Source: Actinoplanes cyaneus
GTDB lineage: Bacteria > Actinomycetota > Actinomycetes > Mycobacteriales > Micromonosporaceae
Direction of reading: 5' to 3'
DNA length: 64,000 nt
NCBI RefSeq assembly: GCF_016862095.1
Contig: NZ_BOMH01000004.1
Span: 62,001 to 126,000 of the forward strand
The first letter of the stretch is position 1; every line of letters starts with the position of its first letter. The notes below the pieces were generated by a model that did not search any database, was not told where the DNA came from, and worked only from the letters and a program-made list of their open reading frames with translations. Shown piece by piece: positions 8,659 through 17,345 of this stretch. The translations under genes and the position numbers were made by a program.

Positions 8659-9555
8659 ATGTACGAGTTCGATCGCACCGAACCGGTCACCCTCGCCCTG
8701 CGCGCCGTGGCGGGCATCGTCGAGATCGACGCCGGCCGTGACGACACCGTCCGGGTCGAGGTCGTGCCGCTCGGCGACAGCCCGGCCGCACGCCAGACCG
8801 CGGAGAGCACCCGGGTCGTCCTGGACGGCGACACCCTGGTCGTGGCCGTGCCGTCGCCGGAGCGCTGGCGTCTGCGGCGCGCCCCGGCGCTGCGGATCAC
8901 CGTCCGGGTCCCGGCGGGCAGCAGCGTGAGCGGCGACAGCTCAGCCGCCGAGGTGCGGGCCACCGGGCTGTTCCGCGACGTGCATCTCAAGCTCGCGTCG
9001 GCCGCCTGCCACCTCGGCGATCTGCTCGGCGACCTGCACCTGAGCTCGGCGAGCGGTGAGCTGTCGGTCGGCCGGGTGGCCGGCTCGGCGTACCTGAAAA
9101 GCGCCTCCGGCACGATCCGCACCGGTGACGTCATGGGTGACGTCACCGCGAAGACGGCGAGCGGTGACATCCGGATCGGGTCGGGTGGCGGCTCGGTGGA
9201 CGCGGGGACGGCCAGCGGCCACGTCACGGTCGGCTCGCTGTGGCGGGGCAGGGCGCGGCTCCGGACCGCGTCGGGCGACATCACCGTCGGCATCGCCCCC
9301 GGCACGGGCGTGTGGCTGGACCTCAGCACCGTCGGCGGGGCCACCGTCACGGACCTGACATCGCACGGCGACAGCGTCCCGGTCACCACCGGCCTGCCGT
9401 CGCACGGGGACAGCGTCCCGGTCACCACCGGCCTGGACGTGAGGGCCCGTTCCGCGAGCGGCAACATCCGCATCCACCGGGCGTCCGCCCCAGGCCCGTA
9501 TGCCGCCGGCACGGCGGCGCCGGCCGCGAACATGACAGCGTCGGACGCCGCCTGA
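8659..9555 (+). CDS. DUF4097 family beta-helix protein
   Basis: 298-aa protein with repeated short strands of the type LKLASAACHLGDL, LHLSSASGELSVG, AYLKSASGTIRTG, VTAKTASGDIRIG and LRTASGDITVG. These are the DUF4097/putative-adhesin right-handed beta-helix rungs. No signal peptide, so probably cytoplasmic despite the adhesin-like name. The ATG follows GAGGAG with good spacing. A 39-bp duplication near the 3' end (9361-9435) adds an extra SHGDSVPVTTGL segment. It forms an operon with the upstream RHH gene and may continue into a 56-aa ORF through a TGATG overlap. Function is unknown. Confidence 0.85.
   Translation: MYEFDRTEPVTLALRAVAGIVEIDAGRDDTVRVEVVPLGDSPAARQTAESTRVVLDGDTLVVAVPSPERWRLRRAPALRITVRVPAGSSVSGDSSAAEVRATGLFRDVHLKLASAACHLGDLLGDLHLSSASGELSVGRVAGSAYLKSASGTIRTGDVMGDVTAKTASGDIRIGSGGGSVDAGTASGHVTVGSLWRGRARLRTASGDITVGIAPGTGVWLDLSTVGGATVTDLTSHGDSVPVTTGLPSHGDSVPVTTGLDVRARSASGNIRIHRASAPGPYAAGTAAPAANMTASDAA
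9361..9435 (+). repeat. 39-bp tandem duplication inside the DUF4097 gene
   Basis: Two copies (9361-9399 and 9400-9435) differ at a single base before the second ends early, and encode SHGDSVPVTTGL twice. Confidence 0.85.
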
Positions 9556-9725
9556 TGCCCGGCCTCACCGTGGCCCGGCACTTCCTGCCGGGCCTGGCCC
9601 GTTCGCTGATCCGGTCCGCGGCCACCGCGATCCCGGCCCGCTGCGAGCGGACCACGAACCAGGAAGACCTCGCCGCGCTAGGAGAACATGGCCGCCAGGA
9701 AGGGCACGTCGACGCCGGCCAGTGA
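9555..9725 (+). CDS. Possible small ORF coupled to the DUF4097 gene
   Basis: 56 codons starting at an ATG that shares its A with the DUF4097 stop (TGATG). The first roughly 40 codons have the GC3 bias of real genes (MPGLTVARHFLPGLARSLIR...), but the last 16 overlap the 3' end of the opposite-strand HAD gene. No domain recognised. It may be a short real gene or the eroded start of a lost one. Confidence 0.3.
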   Translation: MPGLTVARHFLPGLARSLIRSAATAIPARCERTTNQEDLAALGEHGRQEGHVDAGQ

Positions 9726-10313
9726 CTCCCGCAGCAGGATCCCGTCGTGCGAGGGCAACTCGACGTCGGACGGCACCGCCAGCACCCGCGCCCCGGCGGC
9801 GACCGCGCTGGCCACCCCGCTGGGCGAGTCCTCGATCGCCACGCACTCCGCGATCGGCACCCCGAGCAGCCCGGCCGCGGTCAGGTAGGGCTCCGGGTCG
9901 GGTTTCGCCCGCCGCACCTCGTCGCCGCAGACGAGCACGTCGAAGTTCTCCGCGCCCAGCGTCTTCAGCGCCACCTCGGCCAGCCGGCGAGCCGTCGAGG
10001 TGACGAGGGCCGTGGGCAGGCCGGCCTCCCGAACAGCGAGCAGCAGCTCCCGAGCGCCGGGCCGCCAGACGAGCCCCTCGGCGAAGAGCTCGGTGACCCG
10101 GTCGTGAATCCAGTCGACGTCAGGCGCGGAGGGCCGGTCGGGCTGGCCCATGTCGTCCCGGAAGATCGCCATGCTGACCGGCATGCTGGTGCCGACCATG
10201 GCTAGCCGCGCCTCCTCGGAGAGCTTGCCGCCGGCGCGAACCGCGAGCTCCTCCAGCGCGATGCCCCACAACTTCTCGCTGTCCACCAGCGTGCCGTCCA
10301 TGTCGAAGAGCAC
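9678..10313 (-). CDS. HAD-superfamily phosphatase (beta-phosphoglucomutase/PGP-like)
   Basis: 211-aa haloacid-dehalogenase hydrolase that dephosphorylates a small metabolite. Motif I is FDMDGTLVDS, with the nucleophile and acid/base Asp at the N-terminus; motif II is VTSTA near 105, motif III Lys in RRAKPDPEPYL near 140, and motif IV EDSPSG near 160. The helical cap (about 15-80) makes it a C1-cap member. GTG 10313 begins right inside the first strand; a CTG at 10337-10340 preceded by GGGGAG would give a more complete N-terminus (LLSATRPAAVLFDMDG) and is a plausible non-standard start. It is monocistronic and convergent with the DUF4097 operon. Confidence 0.9.
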   Translation of the reverse strand: MLFDMDGTLVDSEKLWGIALEELAVRAGGKLSEEARLAMVGTSMPVSMAIFRDDMGQPDRPSAPDVDWIHDRVTELFAEGLVWRPGARELLLAVREAGLPTALVTSTARRLAEVALKTLGAENFDVLVCGDEVRRAKPDPEPYLTAAGLLGVPIAECVAIEDSPSGVASAVAAGARVLAVPSDVELPSHDGILLRESLAGVDVPFLAAMFS

Positions 10314-10409
10314 CGCGGCCGGTCGTGTCGCGCTCAGCAGAATCTCCCCAGGTCAGTGCGGTAAAGCGCCATTCTCCGCCGACCGCGCCGCCAGAATCGA
10401 ACCTTTGTC

Positions 10410-11102
10410 TCAGAGGTCACAGGCCTTCAGCGAGTCCTGATATCCGTTGGCGAACGCGTTGATCCGCTGCTCGGCGGTGCCGTGCGCGCCCTCCGCGAAC
10501 CACGGCTGGCCGGGATCGTCGCCGACCGATTCCAGCCCGCGGGCCAGCTCGTCGGTGTCCCCCTTGTCGAGCGACAGCTGCCCGATGCGCGCCGAGTCGC
10601 CGATGAACGCGCCGGCCATGCAGTCGGCCTGCAGCTCCTGCTGGATCGTGAACTGCTTCTGGATGCCGAGCCGGGCCTGGATGCCGTGGGCGTATTCGTG
10701 GCCGAGCAGGTAGTAGACGAAGGCGTCACCGATCTGACCGAAGACCCCGAAGGCCCAGTTCACGTCGTACGCGATGAAATCCCCCGCCGAGCAGTAGGCG
10801 GCGTTGTTGCGGGGCAGCGCGTCCCGCCCGCAGTCCACCTCGCCGTCCCGCTCGTACGGGAAGACCTCGCGCACCGGCTGGAACCGCTGGCCCTCCTGAG
10901 CGAAGACACCCTTCCAGTACCGTTCGGCGACGGTCTGCGCGGACTTGATGTCGCGGGCGAACTCCTCGGGAGTGTCGGTGCCGTCGAGCTCGCCGGAGCT
11001 GGTGGTTGCGGGCGCCGGATCAGTGGGCTCGTCCGGGAGCGGCAGCCCACCGCAGCCCACGAGCAGCAGGAGTGCCAGGAGAGCGACGATTCGGGCACGC
11101 AT
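10410..11102 (-). CDS. Secreted neutral zinc metallopeptidase lipoprotein (YpfJ-like)
   Basis: 230-aa lipoprotein: signal MRARIVALLALLLLVGC with lipobox LVGC, a Thr/Pro/Ser linker, then a catalytic domain with HEYAHGIQ near residue 135 (HExxH) and a downstream Glu in QELQADCMAGAF. These features match the putative neutral zinc metallopeptidase family, which also has the conserved WxxxF segment (AERYWKGVFAQEG). ATG 11102 has a strong AGGAGG ribosome-binding site; the reading to 11159 does not. It is divergent from the ABC transporter operon across about 215 bp. Substrate unknown; acts on the outer face of the membrane. Confidence 0.92.
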   Translation of the reverse strand: MRARIVALLALLLLVGCGGLPLPDEPTDPAPATTSSGELDGTDTPEEFARDIKSAQTVAERYWKGVFAQEGQRFQPVREVFPYERDGEVDCGRDALPRNNAAYCSAGDFIAYDVNWAFGVFGQIGDAFVYYLLGHEYAHGIQARLGIQKQFTIQQELQADCMAGAFIGDSARIGQLSLDKGDTDELARGLESVGDDPGQPWFAEGAHGTAEQRINAFANGYQDSLKACDL

Positions 11103-11318
11103 GACGGACCTCCTGAAGGGCCGGGAGTTCCACGGTAGAGCGTCAATGCCCGCTACCACTCAGGGGCAACCCTGACGATGCCTACGTGACGTCCCCCAGT
11201 GATTTCTCAGCGTCGGCCTACGCCGCCGGACGGACGTCACCGGCGGTTTGCGCCGCGACACTGAGCAGGCCTGCCGGAGCACTGTGCCCGGCGGACCATT
11301 TCCTGGGGGAGACGAACG

Positions 11319-12086
11319 GTGACTGCGACGAATGGCGGCGGCCCGGTAGCGGCACGTGCGGACGAGATCTGGAAGGTCTACGGCACCGGCGAGGCCCGGG
11401 TCACCGCGCTGGCCGGGGTGAGCGCCGAGTTCGGGCGCGGCCGGTTCACGGCGATCATGGGCCCTTCCGGCAGCGGCAAGTCGACACTCATGCACTGCCT
11501 GGCCGGCCTGGACACGGTGGACAAGGGCACCGCGCACATCGGCGGCACCGAGATCAGCAAGCTGGGCGACAAGGCGCTGACCCGGCTGCGCCGCGACCGG
11601 ATCGGCTTCATCTTCCAGCAGTTCAACCTGCTGCCGACGCTGAGCGCCGCGGAGAACATCAGGCTGCCGCTGGACATCGCCGGCCGCAAGCCCGATCCGC
11701 AGTGGTGGGACACCGTGATCGACACGGTCGGCCTGCGGGACCGCCTGTCGCATCGGCCGAGCCAGCTCTCCGGCGGCCAGCAGCAGCGGGTCGCCTGCGC
11801 CCGCGCGCTGGTCGGCCGCCCCGACGTGATCTTCGCGGACGAGCCGACCGGCAACCTGGACTCGCGGTCCGGCGCCGAGGTGCTGGGCTTCCTGCGCTCG
11901 TCGGTGCGCGAACACGGCCAGACGATCGTCATGGTCACCCACGACCCGGTCGCCGCGAGCTACGCCGACCGGGTGGTCTTCCTGGCCGACGGCAGCATCG
12001 TCGACGAGCTGGCGAACCCCACCGCGGAGACCGTTCTCGACACCATGAAGCGCCTGGACAAGCACGGCGACCCGGTGATGCTCTGA
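11319..12086 (+). CDS. ABC transporter ATP-binding protein (MacB/LolD type)
   Basis: 255-aa nucleotide-binding subunit. Walker [10 protein letters not shown] near residue 49, Q-loop [10 protein letters not shown] near 100, signature [15 protein letters not shown] near 150, Walker [15 protein letters not shown] near 172, and H-loop VTHD near 207. The sequence type is that of FtsE/LolD/MacB ATPases that drive FtsX-type permeases. GTG is preceded by GGGGGAG. Its stop overlaps the permease start (ATGA), so the two are translationally coupled. The upstream 215 bp contains two GACGTC-containing sequences that might be regulatory. Confidence 0.95.
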   Translation: MTATNGGGPVAARADEIWKVYGTGEARVTALAGVSAEFGRGRFTAIMGPSGSGKSTLMHCLAGLDTVDKGTAHIGGTEISKLGDKALTRLRRDRIGFIFQQFNLLPTLSAAENIRLPLDIAGRKPDPQWWDTVIDTVGLRDRLSHRPSQLSGGQQQRVACARALVGRPDVIFADEPTGNLDSRSGAEVLGFLRSSVREHGQTIVMVTHDPVAASYADRVVFLADGSIVDELANPTAETVLDTMKRLDKHGDPVML

Positions 12087-14620
12087 TGCTGCGCGCCACG
12101 CTGAAGAGCCTGCTCGCCCGCAAGCTGCGCCTGATCCTCTCCGGTCTGGCCGTGGTGCTGGGCGTGATGTTCGTGTCCGGGTCCTTCGTGGTCACCGACA
12201 CGCTCAACCGCACCTTCGACTCGATCTTCGCCGACGCCTTCGGCGCCACCGACGTCTCGGTCAGCGCCAAACCCAAGATCGCGGTCTCCGAGCTGGACGG
12301 TGAGGAGGTCGCCGCGCCACTGCCCGCCTCGGCGGTCGAGAAGATCAAGACGATTGCCGGCGTACGGGCGGCGACCGGTCGCATCGACGTCGACGGCGCT
12401 CGCGTGATCGGCAGCGACGGCAAGGTGCTCACGTCCCAGGGCCCGCCGCGACTGGGCGAGAACTGGACCGGCACCGACAGCCTGATGGAGATGCGCTCCG
12501 GCCGTGGCCCGTCGGCCGCCGGGGAGATCGCCGTCAACGCGAACACCGCCGAGCTGGCCGGCCTCACGATCGGCGACAAGGTGGGTGTGCTGACGCTGGA
12601 ACCGAAGCAGCAGTTCACGCTCGTCGGCATCTGGGGCTACACCGGCGGGCGCGACAGCATCGGCGGCGTGCAGGAGGTCGCGTTCACCACCCCGGTCGCG
12701 CAGAAGCTGATGCTCGGCCAGGCGGACTCGTTCTCCTCGGTGACCGTCGACGCCGCCGACGGCGTGACCCCGGCGCAGCTGCGTGACCGGATCTCCGCCG
12801 CGATGGGCGCGGACTACCAGGTCAAGACCGGCGACCAGCTCGCGAAGGAGAGCGCGGACAGCATTCAGGAGGGACTCGCGTTCTTCAACCAGATCCTGCT
12901 CGGCTTCGCCGGGGTGGCGCTGTTCGTCGGCATCTTCCTGATCCTCAACACGTTCTCGATCATCGTGGCGCAGCGGACCAAGGAGCTGGCGCTGCTGCGG
13001 GCGATGGGCGCGAGCCGCAACCAGGTGATCGGATCGGTCCTGGTCGAGGCCGTGATGATCGGCTTGGTCGCGGCGGTGCTCGGCCTGGCCGCGGGCGTCG
13101 GGGCCGGCGCCGGGCTGGCCGCGCTGTTCGGTAAGTTCGCGGACCTGAAGCTCGCCTCGATCGGCGTGCCGCTCTCCGCGGTGATCAGCGCGTTCGTCGT
13201 CGGCCTGGTGGTGACCGTGGTGGCCGCGGTGCTGCCCGCGCTGCGCGCCTCCCGGATCGCGCCGGTCGCCGCGATGCAGGAGGTCAGCATCCCGGACCGG
13301 CCGCTCACCAAGCTCAGCGTGTTCGGCGGCGTGGTCCTCGCGGCCGGCGCGGCGACGCTCGGCACCGGCCTGTTCGCCGACCTGAGCGGCGACGCGACCC
13401 TGTGGTCGATCCTCGGTGGGGTGCTCGTCTCGTTCATCGGCGTCGCCCTGCTCACGCCGCTGATCAGCAAGCCCGTGATCAGCCTGCTCGGGCGGCTCTT
13501 CTCCTGGTCGCTGCCGGGCCGGCTGGGCCGGCTCAACTCGGGACGCAACCCGCGCCGGACAGCGATCACCGCGGCCGCGCTGATGGTCGGCATCGCGCTG
13601 GTCACCGGCGTCACCGTGGTCATGGACTCGGCCAAGAGCAGCCTCAAGGCGCAGGTGGCGGAGACCGTGAAGGCCCAGATCCTGATCAGCGGGGACCAGA
13701 CCGGGGCGCGGCCGCCGACGTTCGACCCGGCGGTGATCGACAAGACGGCCGCGATGCCGGGCGTGCGGGCCGCGGCCGGGATGTGGAACGACCAGGTCCT
13801 GATCGACGGCAAGTCGCAGTACGTGACCGCGGCCAAGGACCTGAGCGTGCTCGCCGAGGCGTTCGGGACGACCGCGACGCCGCTGACCGGCAACCAGATC
13901 GCGATCGATCAGGCCGAGGCCGACGAGCAGCACTGGCAGGTCGGCCGGACGGTGACGATCCAGGGCGCACGGGGCGAGCCGCACACGTACACCGTCGCCC
14001 AGATCTTCGCGGAGAACGCGCTGCCCGGCAGCGTGATCCTGCCGGACGCGGCGATCAAGGACTTCGGGCTGACCCAGCCGGTCCTCGGGTTCGTCCGGCT
14101 CGACGACGGCGTCGCGGTCTCCACCGTGCTGCCGCAGGTCAAGCAGCTGCTCGCGGACAGTCCCGAGGTGTCGGCGACCGACGCGGCGACCTTCGCGAAC
14201 GATCAGGCCGCGCAGTTCGACCAGGTGATCACGATGATTCAGATCCTGCTCGGCCTGGCGATCCTGATCGCGGTCCTCGGCGTGGTCAACACCCTGGCGC
14301 TGTCCGTCCTGGAACGCACCCGTGAGCTGGGACTGCTCCGCGCGGTCGGCCTCGGTCGGGCGCAGACCATGCGCATGATCACGGTCGAGGCGGTGGTGAT
14401 CTCGGTCTTCGGGGCGCTGCTCGGCGTCGTGGTCGGCGCCGGCATGGGCACGGCCGTGACCCGCGCCCTGGAGAACGACGGCATCACCGAGCTGGTCCTC
14501 CCGTGGGGCCGGATGGGCACATACCTGGCGCTGGCCGCCCTGGTCGGCGTGGTCGCGGCGGTGGTCCCGGCCATCCGGGCAGCCCGCCTCAACGTCCTGG
14601 GCGCCATCGCCCACGACTGA
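12086..14620 (+). CDS. ABC transporter permease with two FtsX domains
   Basis: 844-aa MacB-like permease. An N-terminal membrane segment (LRLILSGLAVVLGVMFVSG) is followed by a periplasmic/extracytoplasmic domain (about 45-255), three helices with the FtsX signature (ILNTFSIIVAQRTKELALLR near 290), two more membrane segments near 420-460, a second N-anchor (TAITAAALMVGIALVTGV near 495), a second extracytoplasmic domain, and a second FtsX triplet (LALSVLERTRELGLLRAVG near 740) to the C-terminus. This duplicated layout is typical of actinobacterial exporters or mechanotransmission complexes acting on lipoproteins, lipids or antimicrobials. No adjacent kinase. Substrate unknown. Confidence 0.95.
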   Translation: MLRATLKSLLARKLRLILSGLAVVLGVMFVSGSFVVTDTLNRTFDSIFADAFGATDVSVSAKPKIAVSELDGEEVAAPLPASAVEKIKTIAGVRAATGRIDVDGARVIGSDGKVLTSQGPPRLGENWTGTDSLMEMRSGRGPSAAGEIAVNANTAELAGLTIGDKVGVLTLEPKQQFTLVGIWGYTGGRDSIGGVQEVAFTTPVAQKLMLGQADSFSSVTVDAADGVTPAQLRDRISAAMGADYQVKTGDQLAKESADSIQEGLAFFNQILLGFAGVALFVGIFLILNTFSIIVAQRTKELALLRAMGASRNQVIGSVLVEAVMIGLVAAVLGLAAGVGAGAGLAALFGKFADLKLASIGVPLSAVISAFVVGLVVTVVAAVLPALRASRIAPVAAMQEVSIPDRPLTKLSVFGGVVLAAGAATLGTGLFADLSGDATLWSILGGVLVSFIGVALLTPLISKPVISLLGRLFSWSLPGRLGRLNSGRNPRRTAITAAALMVGIALVTGVTVVMDSAKSSLKAQVAETVKAQILISGDQTGARPPTFDPAVIDKTAAMPGVRAAAGMWNDQVLIDGKSQYVTAAKDLSVLAEAFGTTATPLTGNQIAIDQAEADEQHWQVGRTVTIQGARGEPHTYTVAQIFAENALPGSVILPDAAIKDFGLTQPVLGFVRLDDGVAVSTVLPQVKQLLADSPEVSATDAATFANDQAAQFDQVITMIQILLGLAILIAVLGVVNTLALSVLERTRELGLLRAVGLGRAQTMRMITVEAVVISVFGALLGVVVGAGMGTAVTRALENDGITELVLPWGRMGTYLALAALVGVVAAVVPAIRAARLNVLGAIAHD

Positions 14621-14627
14621 CCCCGCG

Positions 14628-14644
14628 ACCGTGAGCACCAGCCG
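14628..14644 (+). repeat. Extra arm of palindrome repeat P1
   Basis: ACCGTGAGCACCAGCCG is an additional direct copy of the right arm of the palindrome at 14705-14760, located 8 nt after the permease stop. Confidence 0.75.
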
Positions 14645-14704
14645 CACACCCAGCGCCCCGCGCGAGGCCGAACGAAGCCGAGCATTCGACGCGCGTCACG
14701 GTTC

Positions 14705-14760
14705 CCGGCTGGTGCTCACGGTTGTTATGAGGCACGAATACGACCGTGAGCACCAGCCGG
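14705..14760. repeat. Dispersed palindrome P1 (GGCTGG...CCAGCC family)
   Basis: 18-bp perfect arms (14705-14722 with 14743-14760), with a partly paired interior TGTTAT...AATACG. It is preceded by GCGCGTCACG, which is also found before P3 and, diverged, before P5. It lies between the convergent permease and SRPBCC genes. The rest of 14761-14931 is G-rich non-coding sequence without features. Confidence 0.85.
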
Positions 14761-14931
14761 CGATGCGGGAGCCGCGCGGGGAGGGTGAGTGGCAGCGGGG
14801 CGGCGAGCCCGGGGACGGCACCAACGCCGGATGGTCGCCGGGCGACCCGGTGGCCGGCGGGGGTCGCGAGATCGGACCAGGGGGTGGGCTGTGCTTCCGG
14901 GGGTGGGGCTCGGTCGTACCGTCGAAGGGGT

Positions 14932-15375
14932 TCAGGCTTTGAGGATCTTGTCCAGTTTGGTGAAGCTGGAACCCCAGCCCTCCTTGGCGCCGCCGGCCAT
15001 CGCCTCCGGGAACGGGCTCTGCGTGAGGACCAGGCGGGTGCGGCCGGGCGGCTCGTCGAAGAGCTCGATGCGCATGACCATCTTGTCGGCGCCGAAGTCC
15101 GGGATGTGGCTGACGTTCTCCTCACCGACGAGCAGCTCGTTCTCGATCACCTCGGTGAAGGTGGCGTTGACCGGCGAGGACATCGACGGGTCGTCGTCGT
15201 TGACCATGGTGAAGGCCTGCTTGCCGCCGGGACGCGCGTCGATGTCGATCGAGTCGCGGGGCACCGACCAGCCGATCGGGCCGAACCACGCGGCGATCTG
15301 ATCCGGGTCGGTGAAAGCGCGGTAGACCAGCTCACGGGGCGCGTCGAAAACGCGGGTGATGACGAGGTCGGTCAT
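14932..15375 (-). CDS. SRPBCC (AHSA1-type) protein
   Basis: 147-aa START/Bet v 1-fold protein: MTDLVITRVFDAPRELVYRAFTDPDQIAAWFGP is the diagnostic N-terminus (shown only in part here: FDAPRELVYRAFTDP), and the C-terminal helix reads GWGSSFTKLDKIL. Such proteins bind small hydrophobic ligands. It starts at 15375 with ATGA overlap to the preceding ArsR gene, the classical ArsR-AHSA1 pair, so the regulator probably senses the same stress or ligand. The reading from 15507 is the ArsR shadow. Confidence 0.93.
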   Translation of the reverse strand: MTDLVITRVFDAPRELVYRAFTDPDQIAAWFGPIGWSVPRDSIDIDARPGGKQAFTMVNDDDPSMSSPVNATFTEVIENELLVGEENVSHIPDFGADKMVMRIELFDEPPGRTRLVLTQSPFPEAMAGGAKEGWGSSFTKLDKILKA

Positions 15376-15701
15376 GGTTTCTCCTCCTGCAGGCGCTTGA
15401 GGTGGGCGTCGAGGCGTGCGAAGTTCTCGTCCCAGAACCGGCGGTACCGCTCCATCCACGCGGTGGCCTCGCGCAGCGGCCCGGCCTCGAGACGGCTGGA
15501 GCGCCACTGCGCGGAACGGCTGCGCGAGATGAGACCGGCGTTCTCCAGGACCTTGAGGTGACGAGAGATCGCCGGGAGGCTGATGTCGAACGGCTCGGCG
15601 AGCTCGGTGACGGTCGCCTCCCCCTCGGCGAGCCGGGCCAGGATGGCACGGCGCGTGGGGTCGGCGAGCGCCGCGAAGATCACGCTGAGCCGGTCGGTCA
15701 T
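15372..15701 (-). CDS. ArsR-family repressor (SRPBCC-associated type)
   Basis: 109-aa winged-helix repressor: SVIFAALADPTRRAILARL, then the recognition region ISLPAISRHLKVLENAGLIS, then a C-terminal helix WMERYRRFWDENFARL. There are no Cys/His metal-site residues in the recognition helix, so it is not a metal sensor. GGGAGGG lies before the ATG. The start codon abuts a nested palindrome (15702-15733) that is very likely its own operator. It is co-translated with the SRPBCC gene. Confidence 0.95.
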   Translation of the reverse strand: MTDRLSVIFAALADPTRRAILARLAEGEATVTELAEPFDISLPAISRHLKVLENAGLISRSRSAQWRSSRLEAGPLREATAWMERYRRFWDENFARLDAHLKRLQEEKP

Positions 15702-15733
15702 TTAACCCTCCCGTTAATTAACGGAGCGGTTAA
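15702..15733. promoter_or_regulatory. Putative ArsR operator
   Basis: TTAACC (15702-15707) and GGTTAA (15728-15733) flank the perfect palindrome CCGTTAATTAACGG (15711-15724). It is AT-rich in a GC-rich genome and directly abuts the arsR start codon. Confidence 0.7.
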
Positions 15734-15759
15734 GACCGTAGCCTTCCTCCGGGCGGACG

Positions 15760-16314
15760 TCAAACCTTCGACGGAATCCTGCGGTGAAGCTCAGCCAGGA
15801 GGACCTCGGGACCCGGGGACATCAGACCCACGTCGACGACGTACGACATCTCCTCGCCCCGATGACGCGTCCGCGGCGCGAAGCCCGGGCCGTCGATGAC
15901 CCGCGCGTAGTCGGCACCGATCGGCGTCACCACGAGCTCGGTGAACGGCCCCCACCCGTGCAGGCCCACCGACGCGATCCCCGACCAGGGCAGATGCACG
16001 GCCTTGCGCCCGGTCGCGGCGAAGTCGATGCCGTGCACCGACGTGTGCAGCCAGCCCAGCCGCCGGTACAGCAACAGCAGCGGCACCGCTGCCGCGATCA
16101 CCGGGACGATCATCGCGATCTCGACGTAGACGACGATGTCCGCGGGCTGTGGACGTGCCCCGAAGACGACCGCCATGACCAGGTAGACCGCGAGCATCGC
16201 GACCCACGCGGCAGCGACCACCCAGAGCACGGTGACGTAGAACATCGCGCGCGGCTGGATGAAGGACACCGTGTCGTCGGACGGTCCGAGCACCTGATCC
16301 ACGTGGCTGGTCAC
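15760..16314 (-). CDS. Membrane protein with PH-like C-terminal domain
   Basis: 184-aa protein with two membrane helices (YVTVLWVVAAAWVAMLAVYL and VEIAMIVPVIAAAVPLLLLY) followed by a short beta-rich domain of bacterial PH type: GIDFAATGRKAVHLPW, then SVGLHGWGPFTELVV. GTG 16314 is preceded at 7 nt by CATAAT on the minus strand, indicating leaderless transcription. It is divergent from the PAC2 gene. No function known. Confidence 0.8.
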   Translation of the reverse strand: MTSHVDQVLGPSDDTVSFIQPRAMFYVTVLWVVAAAWVAMLAVYLVMAVVFGARPQPADIVVYVEIAMIVPVIAAAVPLLLLYRRLGWLHTSVHGIDFAATGRKAVHLPWSGIASVGLHGWGPFTELVVTPIGADYARVIDGPGFAPRTRHRGEEMSYVVDVGLMSPGPEVLLAELHRRIPSKV

Positions 16315-16321
16315 CCTGGAG

Positions 16322-16327
16322 ATTATG
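16322..16327 (-). promoter_or_regulatory. -10 box CATAAT, leaderless
   Basis: CATAAT (minus strand, 5 of 6 matches to TATAAT), 7 nt before GTG 16314. Confidence 0.55.
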
Positions 16328-16416
16328 CTGGGTTATGCGGGGTTTCATGACGAAAACCGCTCACGACCCGGGGAGGGCCACGGCGCGGCCACCGGGTGCG
16401 GTTCCGGCCCCGCACG

Positions 16417-16422
16417 TAGGCT
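16417..16422 (+). promoter_or_regulatory. -10 box TAGGCT, leaderless
   Basis: TAGGCT, 7 nt before ATG 16430; no Shine-Dalgarno. Confidence 0.55.
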
Positions 16423-16429
16423 GTCTCCC

Positions 16430-17299
16430 ATGACTGAGTTCGACGGCCTTCCGCTGCTCCGCTCCCCCGTGGCCATCGCCGCCTTCGAGGGCTGGAACGA
16501 CGCTGCGGACGCTTCCACCGCGGCCGTGGAACACCTCGAGCAGGTCTGGGAGGCCCGTGAGGTCACCAGCATCGACCCCGAGGACTTCTACGACTTCCAG
16601 GTGAGCCGGCCCACGATCGCGATGGCCGAAGGGGAGACCCGCAAGATCGAGTGGCCGACCACCCGGTTCATGGTGGCCAGCCCGCCCGGCAGCGACCGGG
16701 ACGTGGTGCTCATCCGGGGGATAGAGCCGAGCATGCGGTGGCGCACGTTCTGCGAGTCGGTGCTCGAGATCTGCCACAGCCTCGAGGTCAACCGGATCGT
16801 GCTGCTCGGGGCGCTGCTGGCGGACGTGCCGTACACGCGGCCGCTGCCGATCAGCGGGAGCGCCTCGGACAGCACCACCGCCGAGAAGTACGGCGTGGTG
16901 CCGACCCGCTACGACGGGCCCACCGGCATCGTCGGGGTGCTGCAGGAAGCGGCCACCCGCGCCGAGCTGGACGCGTTGTCGTTCTGGGTGCACGTGCCGC
17001 ACTACGCGAACAACCCGCCCTGCCCGAAAGCGACGCTGGCCCTGCTCAGCCGGATCGAGGACGTGCTGGACCTGCCCGTTCCGATGGCCGACCTCGCCGA
17101 GCAGGCCGACGAGTGGGAGAAGCGGGTCCGGGTCGCCGCCGAGCAGGACGCCGAGCTCGGGGAGTATGTCCGGGAGCTCGAGGAGCGGGTGGGGGATGCG
17201 GGGATCCAGCCGCTGACCGGCGACGAGATCGCCAGCGAGTTCGAGAAGTACCTGCGGCGGCGGGGTGGATCGGCCGGCCCGACCGCCGGCTCCTGGTGA
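16430..17299 (+). CDS. PAC2-family protein (proteasome assembly chaperone-like)
   Basis: 289-aa actinobacterial PAC2 protein. Typical features: the N-terminal PVAIAAFEGWNDAADASTAA, RPTIAMAEGETRKIEWP, the glycine-rich LGALLADVPYTRPLP, HVPHYANNPPCPKA near 190, and an extended acidic coiled C-terminus (EQDAELGEYVRELEERVGD). In eukaryotes PAC2 proteins assemble 20S proteasomes; in actinobacteria the role is unproven, though the window also contains the proteasome ATPase arc. ATG 16430 is chosen because of the leaderless -10 box and family starts (MTEFDGLPLL). Confidence 0.9.
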   Translation: MTEFDGLPLLRSPVAIAAFEGWNDAADASTAAVEHLEQVWEAREVTSIDPEDFYDFQVSRPTIAMAEGETRKIEWPTTRFMVASPPGSDRDVVLIRGIEPSMRWRTFCESVLEICHSLEVNRIVLLGALLADVPYTRPLPISGSASDSTTAEKYGVVPTRYDGPTGIVGVLQEAATRAELDALSFWVHVPHYANNPPCPKATLALLSRIEDVLDLPVPMADLAEQADEWEKRVRVAAEQDAELGEYVRELEERVGDAGIQPLTGDEIASEFEKYLRRRGGSAGPTAGSW

Positions 17300-17310
17300 A
17301 CGTCGCCTAT

Positions 17311-17339
17311 CGGGGCCACCGGCGATGCCGGCGGCCCCG
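17311..17339. terminator. Bidirectional terminator between PAC2 and DUF397 genes
   Basis: CGGGGCC (17311-17317) pairs with GGCCCCG (17333-17339), with an inner CCGGC/GCCGG stem and GAT loop, between convergent genes. Confidence 0.65.
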
Positions 17340-17345
17340 GTAGCG

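Noticed and set aside
10385-10405. tRNA-like GGTTCGATTCTGG on the minus strand
   Set aside because: The flanking bases do not form a T-stem and no acceptor stem or anticodon arm can be drawn.
11960-14647. 895-codon minus-strand frame opposite the ABC transporter permease
   Set aside because: Antisense to a permease with two FtsX signatures; His/Arg/Gln-rich composition typical of antisense GC-rich frames.
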